From: AP-15 sp963737145
Lineage (GTDB): Bacteria; Pseudomonadota; Alphaproteobacteria; ATCC43930; CGMCC-115725
Direction: 5' to 3'
Assembly: GCA_963737145.1 (NCBI GenBank)
Contig: CAVTRO010000004.1
Location: 620,001-684,000, forward strand
DNA length: 64,000 nt
Numbering within the stretch: position 1 is the first letter of the stretch; each line of letters starts with the position of its first letter. Positions 55,317 to 63,440 of this stretch are shown here, one piece after another. Under the pieces are notes generated by a model that saw only the letters and a list, made by a program, of their open reading frames with translations, did no database searches and was not told where the DNA came from. Position numbers and translations under genes: made by a program.

Positions 55317-55336
55317 TTAACCCTGATCGGGGTTAA
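55317..55336. promoter_or_regulatory. Perfect dyad between divergent genes
   Basis: TTAACCC (55317-55323) and GGGTTAA (55330-55336) form a 7+7 bp dyad with a 6-bp centre, lying between the KpsS-like and oligopeptidase genes. It looks like an operator but no regulator is assigned. Confidence 0.4.
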
Positions 55337-55476
55337 TCTCGCCAGCTTGCCGGCTGATGTCCACGACTTTTTTGCATCGCAAGATGAGCCGTCGGCCAAG
55401 AACCAAACAAATCGTCCAGCGAAATGCCTATTTTCTGCTGTGGTGTTAATTTTCAAAAACCAGGCTCGTCGACCCT

Positions 55477-57553
55477 ATGACCGACCCGCGACCAACCATC
55501 GAAGCTCCCGACGACGACCCGTATCTCTGGCTCGAAGAGATCGACGGCGAGCGTGCGCTCACCTGGGTCGAGGCACAGAACGCCGCAACGTCAGCGCGCT
55601 TCGGCGACGCCCGCTTCGAAGCTGATCGCGATGCGCTTGCGGCGGTCTTCGACCGGCCAGACAACATTCCGATCATTGCCCGGCGTGGCGCCCGCGTCTT
55701 CAACTTCTGGAAAGACCGCGGCCATCCGCGCGGCCTTTGGCGGGCAACCTCACTCGACAGCTACCGCAACGAGCAGCCCCAATGGGACATTCTGCTCGAC
55801 CTCGACGCGCTCGCGGCAAAGGAAGGCGAAGACTGGACCTGGAGCGCTGCCTCGACGATGCCGGGAAGTCACGACCGGGCCATGCTCATGCTGTCGCGCG
55901 GCGGCGCCGATGCGGTCGTGATGCGCGAGTTCGAACTCGCTTCGCGCGAGTTCGTTCCGGGAGGTTTTATCTTGCCGGAAGCGAAGGGCGGAGCGGTTTG
56001 GCTCGATCGCAACACGTTGCTGCTCTCCTCGGCGCTGGGCGAGGGCATGGCAACCAGCTCCGGCTACGCGCGCACCGTGCGCCTGTGGCGACGCGAGACC
56101 GACCCGCTGATGGCTCCAGTCATCTTCGAAGCCGCGACCGACCACATGGCCGTTTGGGCGGATGTCGACCGGGAGGCCGAGGGAGAGCGGTTGTTATTTA
56201 TCGAGAGGATCGGCTTTTTCGATGCGGCCGTATGGATCGGCGACCGCACCGGCCCCAAAACACGGATTGATCTCCCCTCCGATGTCTGGGTCCGATGGCA
56301 TCGCGGCTGGCTAGCCTCTAAGCGCCGGACGCCGTGGACGGTCGATGGCGAAACCTATCCGCCGGACACCTTGCTTGGAATTTCCTTCCCGGCTTTCCTC
56401 GATGGCGACCGCAGCTTCACGAAGCTGTTCGAGCCGGCCGAGCGCCGCGCGTTGCAAGGCTTCTTCTGGTCCGGCGATCATCTCTTTTTGTCGATCCTCG
56501 ATAATTTGAAGCCGGTCTTTGAAGCGCTGACCCCGTCCGGGGCCGGCTGGTCGCGCGAGCGGATCACGGGGCTTCCCGACATCGGCGTTGCCAATGTTTG
56601 GCCGCTGGATGTTCGACTTGAGGAATCGAACGGCGACCTCCTCGCCAGCGCGCAAGACCCGCTGGCCCCGCCCTCTCTCTACCTGATCCCGTCAGGCTCG
56701 GCGCCGCAGCTGCTCAAGCGGGCGCCGCAGACTTTTGATCCGTCGGGTTTGGTCGTCACCCGGCACGAGGCTACCTCACGAGACGGTACGCTGCATTCCC
56801 TATGTTCAGGTCGGTCCGACAGGCGAGACCGGCGACGCGCCGGTGCATCTCTCGGGCTATGGCGGCTTCGGCATCTCGCAATTGCCTTACTACAATTCCG
56901 CCGTCGGAAAGCTCTGGCTCGAACGCGGCGGCACGAGCGTCGTCGCCAATATCAGAGGCGGCGGCGAGTTCGGCACCGCCTGGCACGATGCCGGGCGCCG
57001 CGAAGGCAAGCGGCTGTCGCACGACGATTTTGCCGCGGTCGCGGCCGACCTGGTGCAGCGCGGGGTGACGCGCCCCGGCCGGATCGCCGCCGAGGGCGGC
57101 TCCAATGGCGGGATCCTGATCACGAATATGCTGACCCGCTATCCGGAACGGTTCGGTGCGCTCTTTTGCACGATCCCGCTGATCGACATGCGCCGCTACG
57201 CGAAATTGCATGCCGGCGCCAGCTGGATCGCCGAATACGGCGACCCCGACAATCCGGATGACTGGGATTTTCTCAAGGAGATTTCAGCCTACCACACGGC
57301 GGTCCCCGGCCGCCCCTACCCGCCGATCCTGATCGCGACGAGCCGGCGCGACGATCGCGTCCATCCGGGCCACGCCCGAAAAATGGCCGCGAAGCTGCAA
57401 GCCTTGGGTTACGAAGCCTATTTTTACGAACCGGCCGCCGGCGGGCACGGCTACGGCAAGGACAACTGGGAGCGCGCTTCTTTTACCGCGCTCGGCTACA
57501 ATTTCATGCGCCGCGCCATCGGCTGGACGCAAGACCGCGGGAGGGAAGAATGA
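55477..57553 (+). CDS. Prolyl oligopeptidase family serine peptidase (S9), one frameshift
   Basis: A ~691-aa peptidase with an N-terminal beta-propeller (starting APDDDPYLWLEEIDGERAL) and a C-terminal alpha/beta-hydrolase domain. Nucleophile elbow AAEGGSNGGILITN, acid TSRRDDRVHPGHARK and base AAGGHGYGKDN are visible. The halves are in different frames, shifting at about 56791-56794; removing one C gives RDGTLIPYVQVG as expected. The ATG at 55477 fits the family start. Last codons overlap the next LLM gene (ATGA). It hydrolyses proline-containing or other short peptides. Confidence 0.85.
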
Positions 57554-58752
57554 AATTCGGCATATTCTACGAGCTGCAGCTGCCGCGGCCCTGGGGACCG
57601 GATAGCGAGCTGACCCTCTACCATAATGCGCTCGACCAGCTCGAACTGGCCGATCGTCTCGGCTACGACTTCGCCTGGGAGGTCGAGCACCATTTCCTCG
57701 AGGAGTATTCGCACTCGCCGGCTCCGGAGGTGTTTCTCGCGGCGGCGAGCCAGCGCACACGGCAGATCCGCCTTGCGCACGGCATCATGCAATTGACGAC
57801 GGTGCATCCCGCACGCGTCGCCGAACGCATCGCCGCGCTCGATCTGGTGAGCCGCGGCCGGGTCGAATTCGGCATGGGCGAGAGCGCCAGCATCACCGAG
57901 CTCGAACCGTTCGACCGCAATTTCGACGAAAAACGCGCGGTCTGGGAGGACGCCGTGCGCGCGGTCATCCCGATGTTCAAGGATGGCGGCTGCGAATACC
58001 ACGGCGCCTATTTCGACTTCCCGCTGCGCAATGTCGTGCCGAAGCCGTTGCAGAAGCCGCACCCGCCGTTATGGGTCGCATGCTCGGCGCTCGATACGAT
58101 CGAGATGGCCGGGCGCCGCGGCCTCGGCGCGCTCGCCTTTCAGTTCCTGAGCGCCGATGCGGCGCATGCCTGGGTCCACGCCTACTACAATTCCTTCACC
58201 AAGCGGCTCGATAAGCTGACCGATTATGTCACCAACCCGAATATCGCTCTGACCAGCTATTTCATGTGCGCCGAGACCGACGAGGAAGCGCGCCACCGCG
58301 CCGACGGCATCCCGTTCTTTCAGTTCGCGCTGCGCTTTTACGGGCTGAGCCCCAACCGCAAACGGCCCGAGCCCGGCACCGTCGATCTGTGGGACGAGTA
58401 CGAGAAGTGGAAGCGCGCCAACCCCGAGGGGCTCGCCCGCGCATTGTCCGGGGGCCTGATCGGCTCACCCGAGACCTTGCGCCGCAAATTGCGGCGGTTC
58501 GAGGGCTCGCATATCGACCAGGTCATCCTGTTGAACCAGGCCGGCAAGAACACGCACGAGCACATCTGTGAAAGCCTCGAACTCTTCGCCCGCGAAGTCA
58601 TGCCCGAATTCCACGCCCGCGTGCCCGAGCAGGAAGCGTGGAAAAAGAAGGTGCTGAACCGCGAAATCGAGCTCGAAGAAATCGACACCGCCCCCTTCCG
58701 CGACCGCTACGGTCCCAATTCGGTGCAGGTCACCCCGCAAGCGGCGGAGTAG
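57550..58752 (+). CDS. LLM class flavin-dependent oxidoreductase
   Basis: A 400-aa luciferase-like monooxygenase. MKFGIFYELQLPRPWGPDSE, DFAWEVEHHFLEEYSHSPAP, RIRLAHGIMQL-type text (IRLAHGIMQLTTVHPARVAE) and GRVEFGMGESASITELEPF are typical of the family. The C-terminus has LIGSPETLRRKL. The start overlaps the stop of the oligopeptidase, so the two are coupled. It is FMN-dependent by family. Substrate not evident. Confidence 0.88.
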   Translation: MKFGIFYELQLPRPWGPDSELTLYHNALDQLELADRLGYDFAWEVEHHFLEEYSHSPAPEVFLAAASQRTRQIRLAHGIMQLTTVHPARVAERIAALDLVSRGRVEFGMGESASITELEPFDRNFDEKRAVWEDAVRAVIPMFKDGGCEYHGAYFDFPLRNVVPKPLQKPHPPLWVACSALDTIEMAGRRGLGALAFQFLSADAAHAWVHAYYNSFTKRLDKLTDYVTNPNIALTSYFMCAETDEEARHRADGIPFFQFALRFYGLSPNRKRPEPGTVDLWDEYEKWKRANPEGLARALSGGLIGSPETLRRKLRRFEGSHIDQVILLNQAGKNTHEHICESLELFAREVMPEFHARVPEQEAWKKKVLNREIELEEIDTAPFRDRYGPNSVQVTPQAAE

Positions 58753-59187
58753 CCGTCCATGCCGTAGGGCGGAAAAGCGAAAGCGCTTCCGCCACTGTCG
58801 GGCCCTCCCCAGCGCTTTCGTCCCGGCCCCGAGCTGGACAGCAGAGATCGGTGGAACGCGCTGCGAGGCTGGGCAAGAAATCCCAATCGGCCGGATTGGC
58901 GCCGTGCGTCCTTCGAGACGACCGCTTTCGCGGTCTCCTCAGGATGAGGAATTTTCTTAAGGCGATCAAAGGCTTATCCTCATCCTGAGGAGCGCCCAAC
59001 GGGCGCGTCTCGAAGGACGCAGCGATGCCGATCCAATGCGCTCACAACTCTGGGAGCGCCCGGAAAGCCTGCCCCAGGCCAGAACCGGGGACGCGTCTCG
59101 AACGCACACGACCATGATCATTCCAATTCCGCCGGGCGAGTGAGGTATCATTCGCGTAGTCCGATTGGAATGACGGAGCGCTGCCCG
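58753..59187. other. 435-bp non-coding gap with a paired repeat
   Basis: No coding frame is credible. The gap contains the paired palindrome at 58905-59021 and the short leader of the LLM gene downstream. Confidence 0.6.
58905..59021. repeat. Paired palindrome (REPIN-like), GTCCTTCGAGACG family
   Basis: Left arm TGCGTCCTTCGAGACGACCG..CTCCTCAGGATGAGGA (58905-58950), right arm inverted TCCTCATCCTGAGGAGCGCC..CGAAGGACGCA (58977-59021). Same family as the pair at 20272-20378. Confidence 0.8.
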
Positions 59188-60099
59188 ATGCCATCCCAGA
59201 ACCTGCCTGCGATCAGCCTCGTCGCCGTGCCAGGGCGGCGGCGTCAGACCCTCGACATCGCGCGCGAGATCGAGCGGCGCGGTTTCGCCGGCATCTACAT
59301 TCCGAGCCGGTTCGGTAACATGGCGCAGTGCACGGCCCTGGCGCTCGCCACGGAGCGTATCCCGTTCGGCACCGCGATCGCACCGATCTACGCCCGCACC
59401 CCCGAGGATTTTGCGCACAGCGCCGCCTATGTGCACGAGGTCTCGGGCGGCCGCTTCCGATTTGGCATCGGCATCGCGCACGGCCCGACCTACCAGCGTC
59501 TCGGCGTCACTCCCGGCAAGCCCCTCTCGGACATCCGCACCTTTGTTGAGAAGGTGAGGTCCTTTGAAGGGATCGGCCCGTTGCCGCCGATCCTTCTCGC
59601 GGCTTTGCGCAAGAAGATGGTCGCGCTCGCCGCCGAGATTGCCGAAGGCGTCGTGTTCGCCAATGCCAGTCTTTCACACATGCCCCAGTCGCTCGCCGTC
59701 GTGCCGTCGCCCAAACGCAGCGACCCGAATTTTCTGATCGGCAACATGCTACCGGTCTGCGTCTCCGAAGATGTGGACGCTGCAAAGGCACTGCTGCGCC
59801 GCCGTCTCGTGCATTACGCCTTGCTGCCGAATTACCGCGCCTACTGGAAGGAAGCCGGCTATGTCGACGAGATGTCGGCAGCCGAGAAGGCGATCGCCGA
59901 CAACCGGCCCGACGATATCCCAAAATACCTCACCGACCGCTGGCTCACCGACAACACCCTCTTTGGTTCTGCCGCCAAGCTGCGCGAAGGCGTCGAAAAA
60001 TGGCGCGCCGCCGGCGTCAATACGCCGGTTCTGGTGCCGAATTCAGTCGCCGGCAATCAGGTCACGGCACTCGAGGAGCTGTTCGCCGCTTTTAGCTGA
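59188..60099 (+). CDS. LLM class flavin-dependent oxidoreductase
   Basis: A 303-aa luciferase-like enzyme: MPSQNLPAISLVAVPGRRRQ, RGFAGIYIPSRFGNMAQCTA, PFGTAIAPIYARTPEDFAH and GGRFRFGIGIAHGPTYQRLG. The ATG at 59188 has GGAG about 9 nt upstream; an earlier ATG at 59170 is possible. It is the fourth luciferase-like gene in the window and lacks the C-terminal extension of the others. Confidence 0.87.
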   Translation: MPSQNLPAISLVAVPGRRRQTLDIAREIERRGFAGIYIPSRFGNMAQCTALALATERIPFGTAIAPIYARTPEDFAHSAAYVHEVSGGRFRFGIGIAHGPTYQRLGVTPGKPLSDIRTFVEKVRSFEGIGPLPPILLAALRKKMVALAAEIAEGVVFANASLSHMPQSLAVVPSPKRSDPNFLIGNMLPVCVSEDVDAAKALLRRRLVHYALLPNYRAYWKEAGYVDEMSAAEKAIADNRPDDIPKYLTDRWLTDNTLFGSAAKLREGVEKWRAAGVNTPVLVPNSVAGNQVTALEELFAAFS

Positions 60100-60121
60100 C
60101 GATCTGACGGGAGCTCTTTTG

Positions 60122-60248
60122 CTAACCCTCTGATACCTGCTTGCGTAAATTAGCGTACGTCTCTTCGGCATGTTCGCTCTCGTGGAAGGGACGATACCAG
60201 ACGCGTTTCGTCCCGCTGTCGCACGGTGGACGCTCATCGCGATGCAGT
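60122..60248 (-). pseudogene. Short C-terminal coding remnant
   Basis: The minus strand reads HRDERPPCDSGTKRVWYRPF then HESEHAEETYANLRKQVSEG and a stop, a sensible protein end with no visible start before the repeat begins at about 60261. It may be the truncated tail of a gene or a very short gene with an unusual start. The protein is not recognised. Confidence 0.35.
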
Positions 60249-60261
60249 AATAATCTCCGTC

Positions 60262-60706
60262 ATCCCCGCGAAAGCGGGGACCCAGAGCCTTCCCTGTTCA
60301 TGCCAGGGGCAGGCTCTGGCATGAACAGGGGGCGGCCGATCGCGGCGTGAGTGAGAAGCGTCCTTGCGTCTACATCCTCGCCAGCAAGCGGAATGGTACG
60401 CTTTATGTCGGTGTGACAAGTGATATTGCTCGCCGTGCTTGGCAACATCGTTCAAATGCCGTCGGCGGATTTGTTCGGGATTACGGAGTGCATCGGTTAG
60501 TGTTTGTCGAGTTTCACGAGACCATGGCCGATGCGATCCTCCGCGAAAAGTGGATCAAGAAATGGCGCCGCGGGTGGAAACTTGAGTTGATTGAGCGCCA
60601 CAATCCGCAATGGCATGATCTTTACGAGGAGCTGGGGTGAAAGCGCTCACTCCCTGTTCATGCCAGCGGCAGGTTCTGGGCCCCCGCTTTCGCGGGGGCG
60701 ACGATT
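60262..60706. mobile_element. GIY-YIG gene bracketed by inverted family 1 REP arms
   Basis: Left arm: stem CCCCGC-GAAA-GCGGGG (60264-60279), then a perfect 15-bp inverted repeat CCCTGTTCATGCCAG (60292-60306)/CTGGCATGAACAGGG (60316-60330). Right arm: the same CCCTGTTCATGCCAG (60652-60666), then the stem CCCCCGC-TTTC-GCGGGGG (60681-60698) in inverse orientation. The nuclease gene 60347-60640 lies between. The outer ends, GTCATCCCCGCGAAAGC and its inverse GCTTTCGCGGGGGCGAC, are those of the elements in imuB and dnaE2. Confidence 0.7.
60347..60640 (+). CDS. Small GIY-YIG nuclease-domain protein
   Basis: A 97-aa single-domain protein of the YhbQ/UPF0213-like GIY-YIG superfamily. CVYILASKRNGTLYVGVTSD supplies the two-strand GIY/YVG motif, IARRAWQHR the catalytic Arg helix, and ADAILREKWIKKWRRGWKLE the metal-binding Glu. 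All catalytic residues appear present, so it may cut DNA. The GTG start lies just after the left REP arm, and the right arm begins 12 nt after its stop. Confidence 0.9.
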   Translation: MSEKRPCVYILASKRNGTLYVGVTSDIARRAWQHRSNAVGGFVRDYGVHRLVFVEFHETMADAILREKWIKKWRRGWKLELIERHNPQWHDLYEELG

Positions 60707-60731
60707 GGAAAATGCCGCCAATTTGATTACA

Positions 60732-60752
60732 GCCGCTTGCGCGGGGACGACA
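60732..60752. repeat. Half-copy of the family 1 REP
   Basis: CCGCTTGCGCGGGGACGAC is one arm of the palindrome (compare CCCCGCTTGCGCGGGGATGAC in imuB) without its partner, immediately beyond the right arm of the GIY-YIG unit. Confidence 0.6.
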
Positions 60753-60800
60753 AACAGGGTGGAGCGCCGCACGCTAATTTTCGCGACGAGGTACTAGGCT

Positions 60801-61139
60801 GATGATGCGTCCAGCTTCGCCTCTTTTTGGGCACTTCTAAGATGAGTTCGTCTGTGATTCCCAGCGTAATGACCCCCGGCCCTTCACCTACATCTTGTGC
60901 AAAGCGGCATCAAGTAATTGTAAGTCTCTATAAGTACTGATAGGCACGACAATCGCACTTCCAAGCCTAGTCATCACATGGCCGGGCGGCAGAAATGCTG
61001 GAAGATTAACACCGCGACTATAAAATTAGCTGAAAAGATTTTACATAATGGAGTTTATGCAGCATTGACCGCGCTGCCCCCCGACGCGCGACAACCACAA
61101 CATCTAGGATGAGAGTGCGGGCACGGAACGCGACGACGA
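60801..61139. other. Gene-free AT-richer stretch
   Basis: No supportable gene. A minus-strand frame of about 28 codons (TRLGSAIVVPISTYRDLQLL, ~60900-60980) hints at a fragment but is too short to name. Confidence 0.4.
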
Positions 61140-61354
61140 TCAGTGACCGAGTGAATGATCGCGGCGCTTCCGCCCACCGCCCTTCGGCTCCTGCGGCTGC
61201 TCGGCGTACTTCGCCGCGAGGTCGTCTATCGCTTCGGCGATGAGGTCGCCCGCCGTCCGCTCGGTGTTGGTGGCGATGTTGCGCAGCTTCCGCCACTTCT
61301 CGACCGTCACCGTCGCTTGAACGATTTTTTGCCTTGGCGGTCGGGCCTGGTCAT
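61140..61354 (-). CDS. Small ribbon-helix-helix-like protein, one frameshift
   Basis: About 71 aa. The body IVQATVTVEKWRKLRNIATN, ERTAGDLIAEAIDDLAAKYA has the strand-helix-helix layout of RHH DNA-binding proteins. The ATG at 61354 reads MTRPDRQGKK and then loses the frame at the six-T run 61325-61330 (plus strand); one more base would join the two. Antitoxin or phage-type regulator are possibilities; no toxin gene is adjacent. Confidence 0.45.
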
Positions 61355-61618
61355 TTTTCCCCGGTGCACGATGACGGCATGACGGAGCGGTGTTACCCTG
61401 TGATTGACGGGATGAATTGTCAACCCGCCGCGCACGGAGAAGTTGTCGCGCTATGGCTGAACTGATGGGCGGGTGAACCGGAACCAGACGCGACCGATGA
61501 GCAAAAGGCGGGTTATTCCGAGGCGGACGCGGCGTTTAAAGCAAAAATTGAGAATCTGAGTAAACGCGCGACCGCGATACATATAGCAATCGCAATCTCT
61601 GGAACAATCGCCGCTTTC

Positions 61619-61924
61619 GTGGCGAGCTTTGAAGTCCTGAATTGGCAATTTAAGTGGCCGGCCTTGTCGGCGCTGCTGGTGTCGGTGGCCGTCGGCGGGG
61701 CGGTATTGTGGGCGTGTGCCGAGGGCCTTGTGGAAATGGAGGTGAGATATTGGGAGTGGCGCAAGAATTTCGGTCGGCGCCAAGTTGATCGAATGCTGGC
61801 GAGAAAGAACGGAACGCCGCTGCCGCCCGGTGAGCTATGGGTTGCTTGGCGGAAGGTTCGGCAGTGGCTTCGGCAACACGGTTTAACCGGGCCGATGCGT
61901 GGGCGCTCGCGGGGGTCGTGTTAG
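61619..61924 (+). CDS. Hypothetical membrane protein, start uncertain
   Basis: The frame is open from a TGA at 61463. From about 61500 it reads a hydrophilic stretch (DEQKAGYSEADAAFKAKIEN) followed by two hydrophobic segments (HIAIAISGTIAAFVASF and LSALLVSVAVGGAVLWACA). The first credible start codon, GTG 61619, would cut the first membrane segment, so the true start is probably upstream and obscured. No family recognised. Confidence 0.4.
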   Translation: MASFEVLNWQFKWPALSALLVSVAVGGAVLWACAEGLVEMEVRYWEWRKNFGRRQVDRMLARKNGTPLPPGELWVAWRKVRQWLRQHGLTGPMRGRSRGSC

Positions 61925-62022
61925 GACTGGTGGGTGCTATCGAACGTGTTTCGGTTCGTCTAGAGCTGGCGGCGCTGTGCGGTGTCCAGTGGTGGCGCTC
62001 AGGATCATCTCTAGGGTATGTT

Positions 62023-62496
62023 GTGCGTGTCCTGCAACCCGGCGAGACAATTCAATATCAACGAAAGATTGTCAATGATTGGCGCTGGTATATCCTGTGT
62101 GCCGTATTCACTTTCACGGCCTATGGGTTATTTGCCGTCCGCGATGATATAGGCGGTGATGATGGAAAAGCCATTTTCGGATTTACGGATATATTTCTAA
62201 TCGCGCTGGCACTCTGGTCATTTGCAAGAGCCTCTAGTAGAGAGGTCACGGTAACAGACCGACGTATAATTGATAAAAAAGGTGTGATTGCCCGCCACGT
62301 TCGCGAGCTTCCTATAGCAAATATAGATACTGTCGAGGTGCGGCAATCAACGTTCGGCCGTATTTTTGGATTTGGCTCTATCATCATACGCAGCGTAGGC
62401 GGCGGGCGGTTCCCTCTTCACGGAATCTCAAAGCCCATTATTTTGCGCCAGCACATACCTGACCGTTCATACAGTCAATCGGCATCAACAGCATAG
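62023..62496 (+). CDS. Bacterial PH-domain membrane protein (YdbS/YdbT-like)
   Basis: A ~157-aa protein. VRVLQPGETIQYQRKIVNDW is the usual start of this family, then two membrane helices (WYILCAVFTFTAYGLFAV and FTDIFLIALALWSFA), and a bPH2 domain: REVTVTDRRIIDKKGVIARH, ELPIANIDTVEVRQSTFGRI and FGSIIIRSVGG. The GTG at 62023 directly precedes the conserved start; upstream in-frame sequence is unlike the family. Confidence 0.75.
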   Translation: MRVLQPGETIQYQRKIVNDWRWYILCAVFTFTAYGLFAVRDDIGGDDGKAIFGFTDIFLIALALWSFARASSREVTVTDRRIIDKKGVIARHVRELPIANIDTVEVRQSTFGRIFGFGSIIIRSVGGGRFPLHGISKPIILRQHIPDRSYSQSASTA

Positions 62497-62561
62497 CATG
62501 TTAAACTATTGATGCACGTACTCTACTACGCTCCGTGATTTTCCAGAACTCGCCTTGAGGC

Positions 62562-62700
62562 TCATGCACGAAAATCCGGTAGCTCTACGATGCGGTCGAT
62601 GATCTCGGCAGCGCTCGGGACGTCGTTGACCAGATCGACGCTCTCGCCGGCCCACACGGCGCCGCGCGAAACCTCGTCGCGCACCGTCGCGAGATATTCC
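62562..62700 (-). pseudogene. C-terminal fragment resembling nitronate monooxygenase
   Basis: The minus strand reads GAVWAGESVDLVNDVPSAAE and IIDRIVELP, reminiscent of the end of NPD/nitronate monooxygenases (GAVWAGQ..DIPSAAEIV). Upstream it joins abruptly to sequence that is coding on the opposite strand (cupin remnant), so the gene is truncated. Confidence 0.45.
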
Positions 62701-62702
62701 TT

Positions 62703-62985
62703 CTCGACCTCGGCCTGCCTTGCCACATCGTGGTCCTTTATGGCGACCCGGACAAAGCCGAACCATTCGTCTTCCGGCTCAAATTCCCGGCCGGCTACAA
62801 GGTGGCGGCTTACATCCACCCCAACGACTATGACCTAACGGTTCTGTCCGTCAGATGTATCTGGGCATGGGTGACAAGTTCGATGCCGCTCAGGGTGAGG
62901 GGTTTGAAAGCCGGCGGTTTCCTGCACCTTCCGAAAAACACGCATCATTACGAGTGGAGCACCGAGGACACGGTGAGCCAGTGCC
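62703..62985 (+). pseudogene. Truncated cupin-domain gene with frame changes
   Basis: GDPDKAEPFVFRLKFPAGYK and IHPNDYDLTVLS in one frame, MYLGMGDKFDAAQGEG in the next, and LKAGGFLHLPKNTHHYEWST back in the first, give the three consecutive blocks of a cupin. Two indels (about 62848 and the GGGG run near 62900) disrupt it, and both ends are cut off by unrelated sequence. Confidence 0.65.
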
Positions 62986-62993
62986 GACAGCCG

Positions 62994-63440
62994 TCAGCTT
63001 GCCGCGGCGTCGATCTCCCGGATTTGCTGCGCAGCACGGGCCAGGTCGAAGTCGTCCAGCCGCGCGGCCACTTCATCCTCTTCGGCCTGGGCGAGGAGGC
63101 CGCGGAACCGCAGTGGCTTCTCAAAGAACTTGAGGGCGATCTCGAGGGGCTTTTGGCCCTCCTCGACCCACAGCGGAATTTGCCTGCCGCGCAGGCTCGG
63201 ACGGATATGATAGTGGCTGCCGATGCTGAACGGATCGAAGCGGAGAGCTTGTTCGGGTTTGCCCGCGACGGCAACCAGAATCGACTTCCGTAAGACGCCG
63301 TCCGGCTCCCGACCGAGCAATTGCCGGTTGGGATGGAACATGACATGCAGATGCGACCCGGCATCGACCTGGTGCCATCCGCCGCCGTCTTCGGGCATGT
63401 TCTGCTGCTGCACGCGCGGTGGCTGTGGCTGTTCCGACAT
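62994..63440 (-). CDS. Hypothetical protein
   Basis: A 148-aa protein starting MSEQPQPPRVQQQNMPEDGG after an AGGAG ribosome site. It contains GSHLHVMFHPNRQLLGREPD and FDPFSIGSHYHIRPSLRGRQ, both His-rich, then a charged helical C-terminus (DDFDLARAAQQIREIDAAAS). The reading frame is intact and the codon pattern is convincing. No family recognised. Confidence 0.6.
   Translation of the reverse strand: MSEQPQPPRVQQQNMPEDGGGWHQVDAGSHLHVMFHPNRQLLGREPDGVLRKSILVAVAGKPEQALRFDPFSIGSHYHIRPSLRGRQIPLWVEEGQKPLEIALKFFEKPLRFRGLLAQAEEDEVAARLDDFDLARAAQQIREIDAAAS

Noticed and set aside
60651..60706. Rho-independent terminator after the GIY-YIG gene
   Set aside because: The hairpin there is not followed by a T-run and is better explained as the REP arm.
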